Of a stretch of DNA of 64,000 bases, positions 43,718 through 52,498 are shown in pieces. This stretch comes from Candidatus Heimdallarchaeota archaeon (lineage in GTDB: Archaea > Asgardarchaeota > Heimdallarchaeia > Hodarchaeales > Hodarchaeaceae). The position numbers and the translations under genes are program-made. The notes beneath the pieces are model-generated. The model searched no databases and had not been told where the DNA came from. It saw only the letters and a program-made list of their open reading frames with translations. Position 1 is the first letter of the stretch, and every line of letters begins with the position of its first letter. The stretch covers positions 1,570,100 through 1,634,099 of the forward strand of contig CP070695.1 of NCBI GenBank assembly GCA_020353515.1, given 5' to 3'.

Positions 43718-44068
43718 TTAGAGAGGTTGATCGTTTCTCCAGAAGCCATGAATATTGCAGAACGAGAACGCAATTAATGTTCCAGGCTTGTTTGTTTTAA
43801 TAGAAAAGAATCCCTTAGGTTCAGTTTGGCCAGCTTCACCGTGGGAGTTAAATTCAATCTTCCCGATTTCGACAGGAAATTTTTCCCCTTCAGGATGGAA
43901 AAGGAGTTGGATCCATCGAATGTGATGTTCGACGGTGTTAGGATGTTCAATTTCCTTTCCCACACTGACTTCAACCAATACTGGATCTCTACTCTTCACT
44001 TCAATGACTGGAGCGTGTTTTTCCTTCTTCCAATCAGCTGATTGAAAAAGTTCGTTATAATCTACCAT
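43718..44068 (-). CDS. Superoxide reductase (neelaredoxin type)
   Basis: 116 residues. The iron site is made of H18 (EKHAPVIE), H42 and H48 (EHPNTVEHHIRW), C104 and H107 (FSFCNIHG). It lacks the N-terminal desulforedoxin domain, so it is a neelaredoxin. It reduces superoxide to hydrogen peroxide with rubredoxin electrons, without making O2. ATG 44068 follows AAAGGTG; a GTG nine bases earlier is an alternative. Confidence 0.9.
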   Translation of the reverse strand: MVDYNELFQSADWKKEKHAPVIEVKSRDPVLVEVSVGKEIEHPNTVEHHIRWIQLLFHPEGEKFPVEIGKIEFNSHGEAGQTEPKGFFSIKTNKPGTLIAFSFCNIHGFWRNDQPL

Positions 44069-44125
44069 ATTACACACCTTTAAAGCATTTTGAATTTGTT
44101 TTGTATCTACAAGTTTTTGAAGGAT

Positions 44126-44611
44126 CTATTCTTCGTTTCTTACGGTATGTTGATCAAAAAGCATATCATTCTTGAAAGCAGCTTGTCTCTCCACTAATTC
44201 GGAGGCGCTAGCCTCTTCTTCGATCTGTTCTGTAACAAACCACTGTAGTAGTTCTCTGGGATTATAGTCTTTCAACTCTTCTGCCAGAGTCACTAACTCA
44301 TGTATTTTCCCTGTTATATACTGTTCGTGTGCATAGCCAGTTTCTAAAATTTCTTTAACTGATTCCCAATCAGATTTGGGTTCAGGAATCGCAGGAATTT
44401 TAGCGGTTCCGCCTACATCAATGATATAATTAATAAATTTGTAAGCATGGGAAAGTTCTTCATTGTATTGGGTAAAATACCAGCTAGACAGTTTGTTATA
44501 TGAATGTTCTTTCAACCAAATACTCGCACTCAAATAGATGTAAGCAGAATTCAGTTCTTCTCCAATTTGGGCATTTAAAGCTTCATTAAATTTTTCACTA
44601 ATCAGAGCCAT
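44126..44611 (-). CDS. Ferritin
   Basis: 161 residues of the non-heme ferritin type: NAQIGEELNSAYIYLSASIWLKEH, EELSHAYKFINYI, and EQIEEEASASELVERQ, which supply the ferroxidase Glu/His residues. It forms the iron-storage shell and lowers Fenton chemistry. It lies 57 bp upstream of superoxide reductase on the same strand, so they are probably one transcript. Confidence 0.9.
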   Translation of the reverse strand: MALISEKFNEALNAQIGEELNSAYIYLSASIWLKEHSYNKLSSWYFTQYNEELSHAYKFINYIIDVGGTAKIPAIPEPKSDWESVKEILETGYAHEQYITGKIHELVTLAEELKDYNPRELLQWFVTEQIEEEASASELVERQAAFKNDMLFDQHTVRNEE

Positions 44612-44911
44612 ATTTTTTCGCCTCTCGTTATTTCTTCGACGTTTTTCTTCTATAAATTCTTGACTTACTCAAGACTTAATATAGAATTAGGTGATGAATT
44701 CGAATATTCCTATTTTATCAAACTCTTATTGTTCTAAGTCCATTTTATACAATTTTCCTAGAAAATATAATGAGTACTGGTTCGATAAAAATTAACCAAG
44801 AAATAGAAAAAGAGGCCTTCGAATCGAATGCTGATAGATAACAAAGTTCGATCTTTGAATTTTTAAATAAAAACCTTTCAAAATCTTAAAGGAAACGTGT
44901 TGCAAGTGACT
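44612..44911. other. 300-bp gap before the small HTH gene
   Basis: No convincing gene. A 23-codon ATG frame at about 44770-44841 is too short to support. AT-rich promoter-like runs serve the ferritin gene leftward and the HTH fragment rightward. Confidence 0.3.
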
Positions 44912-45055
44912 ATGGATGATTATGACATTTTGACTGCTCTACAAAATGCCTCTGACATATCCTATGTAGAATTAGGTCAGAAATTTAATGTTTCAGACGT
45001 TGCTATCAGGAAAAGGGTAAAGAAGCTCCGAAAACAAGCGATAATGATGATTTAA
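44912..45055 (+). CDS. Small Lrp-type HTH protein or truncated regulator
   Basis: 47 residues (from ATG; GTG or TTG starts up to 15 bases upstream are plausible after AAAGGA). The sequence DDYDILTALQNAS, then VELGQKFNVSDVAIRKRVKKLRKQ, is a good AsnC/Lrp-type helix-turn-helix. There is no RAM domain: the frame stops after AIMMI and the downstream frames do not continue it. Either a free-standing HTH or the relic of a frameshifted Lrp gene. Confidence 0.5.
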   Translation: MDDYDILTALQNASDISYVELGQKFNVSDVAIRKRVKKLRKQAIMMI

Positions 45056-45316
45056 CATCACCAAATTAGAAGGATTGCATGGCGTTACCAGAGTATGTCC
45101 TGCTACAGTCATTCAAAGAATTAAATGATTAATATCTCATTATTTGGATCATAAATAAATTAGGTCAAATAAAAATTGAATTACAATAATAATTCAGGAG
45201 TTTTTAGTCAATAGTTTTATTTCCTTTGGGTAATAAGATTTTGATAAAAACAAAGAACAATTTAAGAATTAATAGAGGAAAAATTGATCTAACCCATCTA
45301 TAGAGGAGACTTAATT

Positions 45317-45793
45317 ATGAACACTCAAGAACGTGTTGAATTTTATAAAAATCAGATCAAATTAGAGGAAAAGATAGTAGAATCAGCTGAAACGTCAGTT
45401 AGAGATGTATCAAATGTTATGGTCAAAGAACTGATTCTGGGGATTGCCATGGATTCTAATAAACATTCTTCTTTATTGAATGCACTCATTGCTTTAAACA
45501 CAGGGACAACTCCTTTGATTTCAGAAGAAATAACAGATCACCTTAAAGCGAATATTGAAAAGCATATTGAGTTGGAACAGCAAGCCATAGACACCTATAA
45601 GGCGTTTTGGAAAGAATTGGATGATGAGAAAGAAAAAGTGGTTGTTAAGGCGATCTTAAACGACGAAATTCGTCATCATCAGCTCCTAAAACGACTTCAT
45701 GAAATGATAGTTGAAAAGGAAGCACTCACCGAGCAAGATATTTGGGATTGGACTTGGAAAGATTCTCTCTTCCACGGATCACCTGGCGGATAA
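45317..45793 (+). CDS. Ferritin-like (rubrerythrin-related) four-helix protein
   Basis: 158 residues of an all-helical ferritin-like fold. Helix motifs have NKHSSLLNALIAL, EKHIELEQQAIDTY and ILNDEIRHHQLLKRLHEMI, with glutamates and histidines at the places expected for a di-iron site. It is not a classical ferritin and lacks a rubredoxin domain. GGAG is 11 nt before ATG. Role in iron or peroxide handling is inferred from fold and neighbours. It precedes an acyl-CoA dehydrogenase by 62 bp. Confidence 0.7.
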   Translation: MNTQERVEFYKNQIKLEEKIVESAETSVRDVSNVMVKELILGIAMDSNKHSSLLNALIALNTGTTPLISEEITDHLKANIEKHIELEQQAIDTYKAFWKELDDEKEKVVVKAILNDEIRHHQLLKRLHEMIVEKEALTEQDIWDWTWKDSLFHGSPGG

Positions 45794-45855
45794 ATCTGAT
45801 AATCTCATTTACATATTTACATCTCAAAATTGCATTAACACCGAGATGAGGTTTA

Positions 45856-47028
45856 ATGATCGATTTTAGTTTAACCGAGGAACAGAAAAAACTTCAGTTA
45901 AAGGCTCGAGAATTTGCGATAAATGAGATAATTCCCATCTCAAGAAAATATGATCAATCAGGGGAATTTCCTCAAGATGTTCTCCAAAAAGCCTTCGATC
46001 AAGGATTAATGAATACAATTTTTCCCAAAAAAATAGGAGGACCTGGATTAGGGATATTAGACACTTGTTTGATAGTAGAGGAAACAGCTGCAGCAGATCC
46101 AGGGATCACTACAAGTCTATTTGATAATTGTCTTGGTGCTGAACCCATTCTAATTGGAGGTACCAAAGAGCAGATTAATCGTTTTCTTAAACCGTTAACT
46201 GAAGAATTAAAATTTATTGCTTTTGCCACCAGTGAACCAGGAATGGGATCTGATGTCGCGGGTTTAACTGCGACCGCTCGCGTGGAAGGCGACGAGCTTA
46301 TCTTAAATGGTCGGAAAATGTGGGTCACGAACGGAGGAGTAGCTTCTCTACTAAGCACATTCTGTCGTTTAGAAGGAACAAAGAGACATGAAGGCATTAC
46401 TGGGATTGTTGTTCCGATGAATACCGAAGGAGTGAAGGTTGGAAAACCAATTCCAAAAATGGGTCATAGAGCTTCAAATACCGTAATGGTTCGATTTGAT
46501 GAAGCACGAGTTCCTTTAGAGAATATACTTGGAGAGCTAGGAAAAGGATTTCCTATAGCAATACAAACCTTCGCGCACACTCGTCCTACAATTGGTGCAT
46601 TTGCGTGTGGGATGGCTAGAGCAAGTATGGAGTACGCTATTGCATATGCAAAACGTAGAAAAGCTTTTGACTCTAAGATAGCCAATTTTCAAGCAATTCA
46701 ATTCATGATTGCAGATATGAAAATTAATGTGGATGCTGCACGTTTATTAACATGGAAGGCAGCTTGGGAGGCAGATCAAGGACGAGATAACACTATTTCA
46801 GCGAGTATAGCTAAAGCTTTCGCCACAGATTCTGGGATGAAGACTGCATCTGATGCTCTCCAAATTTTCGGAGGATATGGTTATACGACTAATTATTTAG
46901 TAGAGAAGCTATTTAGAGATGCAAAACTCTACCAGATATACGAGGGAACTAGTCAGATCCAACGAATGGTTATCGGAAGGTATATGCTCTCACGATATAC
47001 CCCTATATTCGATAAAACATTAACCTGA
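45856..47028 (+). CDS. Acyl-CoA dehydrogenase
   Basis: 390 residues with the family markers: FATSEPGMGSD (about 124-134, FAD and substrate contact), WVTNGGVA, and the C-terminal FGGYGYTTNYLVEKLFRDAKLYQIYEGTSQIQ, which includes the catalytic-base region. It oxidises an acyl-CoA to the enoyl-CoA and should pass electrons to an electron-transfer flavoprotein, none of which is here. It is followed 15 bp later by a DOMON protein and so may share its transcript. Confidence 0.9.
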   Translation: MIDFSLTEEQKKLQLKAREFAINEIIPISRKYDQSGEFPQDVLQKAFDQGLMNTIFPKKIGGPGLGILDTCLIVEETAAADPGITTSLFDNCLGAEPILIGGTKEQINRFLKPLTEELKFIAFATSEPGMGSDVAGLTATARVEGDELILNGRKMWVTNGGVASLLSTFCRLEGTKRHEGITGIVVPMNTEGVKVGKPIPKMGHRASNTVMVRFDEARVPLENILGELGKGFPIAIQTFAHTRPTIGAFACGMARASMEYAIAYAKRRKAFDSKIANFQAIQFMIADMKINVDAARLLTWKAAWEADQGRDNTISASIAKAFATDSGMKTASDALQIFGGYGYTTNYLVEKLFRDAKLYQIYEGTSQIQRMVIGRYMLSRYTPIFDKTLT

Positions 47029-47043
47029 TGGAGAGTAACATTA

Positions 47044-47781
47044 ATGAATTTCATTCAAAAACGTCTTCTGATTTTTGTAGCCCTCTTGACAATATTCAGT
47101 TTTATTGGGCCAATTGAAACAAGTTTTTCTGTTAATGAGATCACTATTAGAAATCAAAAAACTTTGACACCCAATATTGATGGGATTATCGGTACAGATG
47201 AATATATTTCAGAGATTTCTCTCAGTGGTGGAGACTATAAACTTTATTGGCAAATTGAAGGGGATACCATATTCTTGGGTATGGTTGGGAAGACAACAGG
47301 TTGGGTTGCTATTGGGTTTGATCCCACACTGGCTATGCAGGATGCTGATATGATTTTTGGATGGGTTTTAAGTAATAGCTCAGTAATTATCATAGATGCT
47401 TTTTCAACTGGTCCAAACGGTCCTCACCCAGCTGATACAGATTTGGGAGGAAATTCTGATATTTCGGCGTATAATGGAACAGAAGAATCAGGGAACACCA
47501 TCATCGAATTTTCACGTCTTTTAACGACTGGAGACCAATACGATAATGATATTCCAAGCTCTGGAACTTATAATATTATTTGGGCATTGGGAAATACTGA
47601 TGATTTTGGACTAAAACATATACAGAGAGGATCCGCAACAATTAATCTTGGTGAAACTGAGGAATCTACGAAAACCGAGTCTTCATCTTCTCAAAGTGAA
47701 TCCACTACTGGATTTGCATTGACAACGATTTTATTCTTTATCTCCATGCTATTAATCTTACGGAAGACTAATGACTACTGA
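47044..47781 (+). CDS. Surface-anchored DOMON domain protein
   Basis: 245 residues: signal peptide (1-30), a DOMON beta-sandwich (about 45-200), a Ser/Glu/Thr stalk, and a C-terminal anchor helix with a basic end. DOMON markers are TTGWVAIGFDPTLAMQDADMIFGWV and GLKHIQRGSA. The methionine in AMQDAD and the histidine in LKHIQRG match the usual axial heme b ligands. It may be a surface cytochrome b-type electron carrier. Coupling with the acyl-CoA dehydrogenase is unusual. Its signal and anchor resemble those of the EB_dh-like protein at 29491. Confidence 0.75.
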   Translation: MNFIQKRLLIFVALLTIFSFIGPIETSFSVNEITIRNQKTLTPNIDGIIGTDEYISEISLSGGDYKLYWQIEGDTIFLGMVGKTTGWVAIGFDPTLAMQDADMIFGWVLSNSSVIIIDAFSTGPNGPHPADTDLGGNSDISAYNGTEESGNTIIEFSRLLTTGDQYDNDIPSSGTYNIIWALGNTDDFGLKHIQRGSATINLGETEESTKTESSSSQSESTTGFALTTILFFISMLLILRKTNDY

Positions 47782-47888
47782 AATTATGATTCGTGCTCTC
47801 AAGATATGCGTGAAACTTTGATTAACAAAAATTGAAATAAGGGATAATGACTTCTGAAAAGTTAAATATTCATGGAGAGAATTGAAAA

Positions 47889-48473
47889 GTGAATGAAACA
47901 ATACAAAATTTAGCAAAAGCATTTATTGGTGAGAGTCAAGCAAGAAATCGCTATTCTTTTTACTCTAAAATAGCAAAAAAAGAGGGTTATGAACAGATAG
48001 CTGATATTTTCCTTATCACAGCCGATAATGAAAGAGAACACGCAAAATGGTTATTTAGGATGATTAATCAGTTAAAAGAAAACCTTTCCGAGGATATCGA
48101 TGAACTTAATGTTGATGGTACTGTTCCTCTTACTTTAGATAATACTCTTAAAAATTTAGAAGCGGCAATTTCTGGGGAGCGTTACGAAAGGGAAACAATG
48201 TATCCAGAGTTTGCAGCTACAGCTGAACGAGAAGGCTTTTACGATATTGCAACCAGACTAAGAGCCATAGGCAAAGCCGAAGAACATCATGAAGAAAGAT
48301 ATACGAAGTTACTCAAAGAAATTGAGGGTGAAACAGTATTTAAAAAGGTTGGAAAGGTTCAATGGGTATGTAAAAAATGTGGTTATGTTCACGAAGGAGA
48401 AACTCCACCAACTTCCTGTCCTAGTTGTGATCATCCAAGAAACTATTTTGAAATGATGTGTGAACAATATTAG
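47889..48473 (+). CDS. Rubrerythrin
   Basis: 194 residues. The N-terminal ferritin-like di-iron domain has the ExxR...EHAKW and ERYERETMYPEF...AEEHHEERY metal ligands. The C-terminal rubredoxin domain is WVCKKCGYVHEGETPPTSCPSC (about 155-176). It reduces hydrogen peroxide to water with rubredoxin electrons. It starts with GTG 47889. This completes the peroxide arm of the oxygen-defence island. Confidence 0.95.
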   Translation: MNETIQNLAKAFIGESQARNRYSFYSKIAKKEGYEQIADIFLITADNEREHAKWLFRMINQLKENLSEDIDELNVDGTVPLTLDNTLKNLEAAISGERYERETMYPEFAATAEREGFYDIATRLRAIGKAEEHHEERYTKLLKEIEGETVFKKVGKVQWVCKKCGYVHEGETPPTSCPSCDHPRNYFEMMCEQY

Positions 48474-48553
48474 ATGATCTATAGAAAGAATCGTCTTTCT
48501 TATTATTTCTTTTTTTAAAGAAAACTCTTAAAATAGATTAAATGTGAACTAGA

Positions 48554-49639
48554 ATGGCTTTGGTATTTGAACAATTAAATCCTCATGCCTGTTTGTCTTA
48601 TTTAGTGAAAAAAGAAGGATCAGATGAGTCCATCTTAATTGATCCTATCTTAGACCATGTCAAAGAATATCTAATAATATTAGAAGATCAAGGTTTGAAA
48701 TTAACACATATCATTGACACACATACCCATGCAGATCATATCTCTGGGGCAGCAGCTCTTAAAGACCGAACGGATTGCAAGATAATCATGCATGAAAACG
48801 CACCTGCTAGGTGCGTAGATATTCGTGTTAAGGAAGGAGACGAACTAGATCTTCTAGGAACGCCAACCAAAGTTATTCACACACCTGGCCATACTCAAGA
48901 TTCAATTTCTTTAGTATTTGAAGAATCCAATAGGATTTTCACTGGTGATGCCTTATTTTTAGACGATGGTGGAGCTGGTAGAGATGATTTACCTGGTGGG
49001 GATCCTAGTAAACATTATGATAGTATTCAAAAGTTTTTACGTCTACCTGACCATCTTGTTGTTTTTCCTGCTCATGAGTATCGTGGGCGTAAACCATCCA
49101 CTCTTGCTAAACAAAAGATAAACAATCCACACCTCAAACTACAAACTCGGGAAGAATTTATTCAGTATCTTGAAGATCTAAAGCTTGGTCCTGCAGATTG
49201 GATGCATGACGTTCTCAAATCAAATTATGCTTGTGCTCGTGATCCAAGTGGCATTTGGATACCTGTTGACTCGCCTGCATGTGAAGTAAAGGGTACCTTA
49301 GAAATAGGTGTTAATGAACAGGTTGTTTCTTCGATATCAGTCCAAGAGCTTAGGAATCGATTAGATGCTAGACAAACTCCTTTAATGATTGATGTACGAG
49401 AAGAAAATGAACTAAAAGGACCACTTGGTCATTTACAGGATATTAAACACATACCATTAGGTCTTTTAATCTCCAATCTTGAAAGACTCTCCAATCTTAA
49501 GGATCAAGAGATTATCTTAGTATGTCGTAGTGGAGCGAGAGCACATACCGCTGCACAAATTATGCAGAAAAAAGAATTCAGTAAAGTATTTGTTTTGGAG
49601 GGTGGTATGAAAGCCTGGAGAGATATGGCACCAAGTTAA
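48554..49639 (+). CDS. Persulfide dioxygenase-like metallo-beta-lactamase fused to rhodanese
   Basis: 361 residues. Residues about 1-245 are an ETHE1-like MBL hydrolase: HTHADHISGAA, HTPGHTQDS and the DALFLDDGGAGRDDL segment. Residues about 265-360 form a rhodanese with its active-site cysteine in LVCRSGARAHTA. ETHE1 enzymes oxidise glutathione or CoA-type persulfide to sulfite, and the rhodanese supplies or takes the sulfane sulfur. It leads a rightward set with an HdrB-like protein (24-bp gap) and a YeeE transporter. Confidence 0.9.
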   Translation: MALVFEQLNPHACLSYLVKKEGSDESILIDPILDHVKEYLIILEDQGLKLTHIIDTHTHADHISGAAALKDRTDCKIIMHENAPARCVDIRVKEGDELDLLGTPTKVIHTPGHTQDSISLVFEESNRIFTGDALFLDDGGAGRDDLPGGDPSKHYDSIQKFLRLPDHLVVFPAHEYRGRKPSTLAKQKINNPHLKLQTREEFIQYLEDLKLGPADWMHDVLKSNYACARDPSGIWIPVDSPACEVKGTLEIGVNEQVVSSISVQELRNRLDARQTPLMIDVREENELKGPLGHLQDIKHIPLGLLISNLERLSNLKDQEIILVCRSGARAHTAAQIMQKKEFSKVFVLEGGMKAWRDMAPS

Positions 49640-49663
49640 TCCCATCGAAAGGGCGAATAATCT

Positions 49664-50623
49664 ATGAATGACCGAAAAAAGTACCCCACTCAAGAGGTTG
49701 AACCAGAGAATTTCTTAGATAATGACGAGGTTATGAGACTCTTAGAAACATGTGAGAATTATGAATTCAAACAAGAGGATTATCTTAAATTGTTAAATTG
49801 TGTTCATTGTAATGCATGTGGAACTTCAGAGGAGAGATGTCAGCTAAATTCTAAATTTTTAAAAGATGGAAATGAAATTGAGGGCCTTGCTGAAATGATT
49901 TCCAGTTTTGAAAAGTATGGTACTCCATATTCTACAGATAAAATGCGTATTAGAAGGCCTGAAGGCATTCCTGAAGAGAGTAAGACTCTTTATTACATGG
50001 GTTGTTTGTCAACAATCAGAGTCCCACGCTATACTGATAATTCATTGAAATATCTACTAAAACAGAATGTCGATTTTACAATACTAGATAAAGAAATGTG
50101 CTGTGGATACCCGCTATATGTCTCTGGTGCTTTTGAGGAATATGAAAAATGCAAAAAAGAGAATGTAGAAATATTCAAATCCTACGAGAAGATCATTTGC
50201 GCTTGTCCTGCATGTTATCATGTGTTCAAAGCCCAATATCAGGAAAATGTTGATGCAGAGATTTCATTTGTCGTAGATTATTTAAGACCAGCAGATACAA
50301 AGAAAACAGGTCAGGTTGCTGTTCAACATCTCTGCCAATTAATGAATCGTGGATATCCTGAAGTAACAAAGTTTGTAAATGATGTTCTCCAAGAATCGGG
50401 GTATGAGATTCTTGATGTTCCTCATTGGTGTTGTGGAGGTGGGATTGGATATATGCACAGACTTGATATTATTGATAAAATAGTACAAAAAAGAATGGGT
50501 GATTTCAACGAAGGAGATTATAGTACCACATATTGTGTTTCGTGCTGGTGGATTCTCTCCAGGTTTGGTAGAAAATATAAGATCAAACCAAAACCTAAAG
50601 ACATTTTTGAGTTATTGTTATAA
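49664..50623 (+). CDS. HdrB-like protein with two cysteine-rich CCG domains
   Basis: 319 residues. An N-terminal NCVHCNACGTSEERC could hold an Fe-S cluster. CCG domain 1 (about 105-185) is YYMGCLSTIR ... EMCCGYPLY ... CACPACYHV. CCG domain 2 (about 215-300) is VQHLCQLM ... HWCCGGGIG ... YCVSCWW. Both keep the full cysteine set, as in the heterodisulfide reductase B subunit that carries noncubane 4Fe-4S clusters. With the dioxygenase-rhodanese fusion upstream and a sulfur transporter downstream, a disulfide or sulfur-relay role is likely; no HdrA or HdrC partner is seen. Confidence 0.8.
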   Translation: MNDRKKYPTQEVEPENFLDNDEVMRLLETCENYEFKQEDYLKLLNCVHCNACGTSEERCQLNSKFLKDGNEIEGLAEMISSFEKYGTPYSTDKMRIRRPEGIPEESKTLYYMGCLSTIRVPRYTDNSLKYLLKQNVDFTILDKEMCCGYPLYVSGAFEEYEKCKKENVEIFKSYEKIICACPACYHVFKAQYQENVDAEISFVVDYLRPADTKKTGQVAVQHLCQLMNRGYPEVTKFVNDVLQESGYEILDVPHWCCGGGIGYMHRLDIIDKIVQKRMGDFNEGDYSTTYCVSCWWILSRFGRKYKIKPKPKDIFELLL

Positions 50624-50647
50624 TTTCCTGGTAATGGGTTAACAACA

Positions 50648-51715
50648 ATGGAAATTCCAATTCTAGTATTTACTTTAGTTGTTGGAATTTTTACTGGAGT
50701 TATACTTCAGAGAGGACGAGTATGTACTAATTCAGCGTTTAGAAATTTGCTATTTGCACGAAATACTGAACTTATGATGATTGTTGTATTAACTGTAACA
50801 GTTGAGCTTATTGGTTATCAAATCCTAGAAATTTTCTCGCTTCCTGGGTTCACCTTTGAATCGAATCCAATTCCTCTTTCAATAATTTTGTTACCGATTG
50901 GTGGTTTCTTATTTGGATTAGGTACGGTATTCGCCGGAGGATGTGCCGGAGGGATTTGCTATCGGATTGGTGAAGGCTCGTTCAAAGCACTCTTAGCATT
51001 TCTAGGGTTTGCCACTGGGATAGGAATTCTTTCTATTGGACCTTTAAGTGAAATAACAATTAATTTTCGTGCTTCCACATCTTGGTTAATAGATGGTAGA
51101 GTTCCTTCTTTGGAGATGATTTTTCCTCGTTGGATCTGGACCATAGTTGCATTAGTTTTAGCTCTTAGCGGAATAATGTATTATTATAAGAAGGAAACAA
51201 AACAATTGACGCATTTACTACCACACTGGACACCTCTAGTTTCTGGAATATTATTAGGTTTTTTAGGAGTAGCCTCACGGTATTTATCAACATTAAGTGG
51301 GCGAGCTTTTGGTTTTTCGACAACTGATGGCATAGGTGAAATTTTTCAGGTTATTGCTTCTTTTCTTGGTTTTTTCTCTCCCATACAAATTGGTTGGGCT
51401 GGATTATTCATTCTCGGTCTTATTTTTGGAGCTGCTGTATCTTCGATTCAGATTCATGAATTCAAACTAAAATTTCCTAATCAATTGGATATTATACAGT
51501 TCTTTGGAGGGGGTCTCTTAATGGGATTTGGTGCCATGCTAGCACTAGGTTGTAATTTCGGCCATGTCTTTGGTGGTATTCCTGAATTAGGACTTTCTTC
51601 ATTCTTAGCCTTAATTTTTATGATTACTGGTAATTGGGTTGGTTCCTATATCTACTATTCTGTAATGGCCAAAGAACTACCTGAATCAACCCCAATAAAC
51701 TTATCAGTAGAGTAG
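50648..51715 (+). CDS. YeeE/YedE-family sulfur transporter
   Basis: 355 residues with about nine transmembrane helices. Each half has the conserved cysteine element: QRGRVCTNSAFRN and GGCAGGICYRIGEGS in the first, LALGCNFGHVFGGIPELGLSS in the second. YeeE/YedE (TsuA) family members import thiosulfate or other sulfur compounds. It is 24 bp after the HdrB-like gene. A possible decayed relative lies at 38264. Confidence 0.85.
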   Translation: MEIPILVFTLVVGIFTGVILQRGRVCTNSAFRNLLFARNTELMMIVVLTVTVELIGYQILEIFSLPGFTFESNPIPLSIILLPIGGFLFGLGTVFAGGCAGGICYRIGEGSFKALLAFLGFATGIGILSIGPLSEITINFRASTSWLIDGRVPSLEMIFPRWIWTIVALVLALSGIMYYYKKETKQLTHLLPHWTPLVSGILLGFLGVASRYLSTLSGRAFGFSTTDGIGEIFQVIASFLGFFSPIQIGWAGLFILGLIFGAAVSSIQIHEFKLKFPNQLDIIQFFGGGLLMGFGAMLALGCNFGHVFGGIPELGLSSFLALIFMITGNWVGSYIYYSVMAKELPESTPINLSVE

Positions 51716-51739
51716 AAGTTTAATTATTGAGAATTAACA

Positions 51740-52498
51740 ATGAGCAAAGATTCAGAATCAACTCACATGTCTTCAAATCTAACCGATTTGATTGTAATTA
51801 TTCCAGCCAGAAATGAAGAAGAAGCATTATCTGAGTTAATTCCAAAGGTTATTTCTTCAATCACGAAAAAAGTAATTGTCATTGATAATAGATCAACTGA
51901 TCGAACAGCAGAAGTTGCTCAAAATGCAGGAGCGATTGTGGTACACCAAAAACGATTGGGATATGGTTCTGCATGTCTTTCAGGGATGAAATTCATCGAA
52001 ACAAATTATAAAACACCAAAATTTGTCTGTTTTTTCGATGGAGATGGTCAGAGTTCTGTCGAAGACATCATTGGAGTAGCCTATCCTGTATTATCAGGTA
52101 AAAGTCAATACTGTCAAGGTACTCGCATGATTTACGAGTCTTCAATTCGAGCACTAACTTCAATGGCTCGAATTGCGAATCGATTCTTTTCTAAGATATT
52201 AACACTACTTTGGCACCAAACAATTAGTGATCTTGGGCCCTTAAGAGTTATGACTTGGAAAGAACTGTGCGCGCTTAATATGAAATCTTCTGGGTATGGG
52301 TGGACGATTGAGATGTCATCAAAAATATTGAAATCTAGAAAAACTCACTGTGAAATTCCAGTACAATATAAACACAGAAAAACAGGAACAAGCAAGATTT
52401 CAGGTAACTTTTTCACTGCTATTCGAGCTGCTTTTGTAATGAGTCTCACACTACTGCAAGTGATGATATTCTGGAGGCCTAAATTTGAAATCTGTTAA
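51740..52498 (+). CDS. Family 2 glycosyltransferase (dolichyl-phosphate sugar synthase type)
   Basis: 252 residues. The N-terminal IIPARNEEEALSELIPKVI, NRSTDRTAEVAQNAG and FFDGDGQSS (DxD) are typical of GT2 enzymes that load a polyprenyl phosphate with a sugar. No transmembrane tail follows. It is the first gene of a glycosyltransferase operon, overlapping the next gene by 14 bp, and likely serves surface glycan or glycolipid synthesis. Confidence 0.8.
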   Translation: MSKDSESTHMSSNLTDLIVIIPARNEEEALSELIPKVISSITKKVIVIDNRSTDRTAEVAQNAGAIVVHQKRLGYGSACLSGMKFIETNYKTPKFVCFFDGDGQSSVEDIIGVAYPVLSGKSQYCQGTRMIYESSIRALTSMARIANRFFSKILTLLWHQTISDLGPLRVMTWKELCALNMKSSGYGWTIEMSSKILKSRKTHCEIPVQYKHRKTGTSKISGNFFTAIRAAFVMSLTLLQVMIFWRPKFEIC

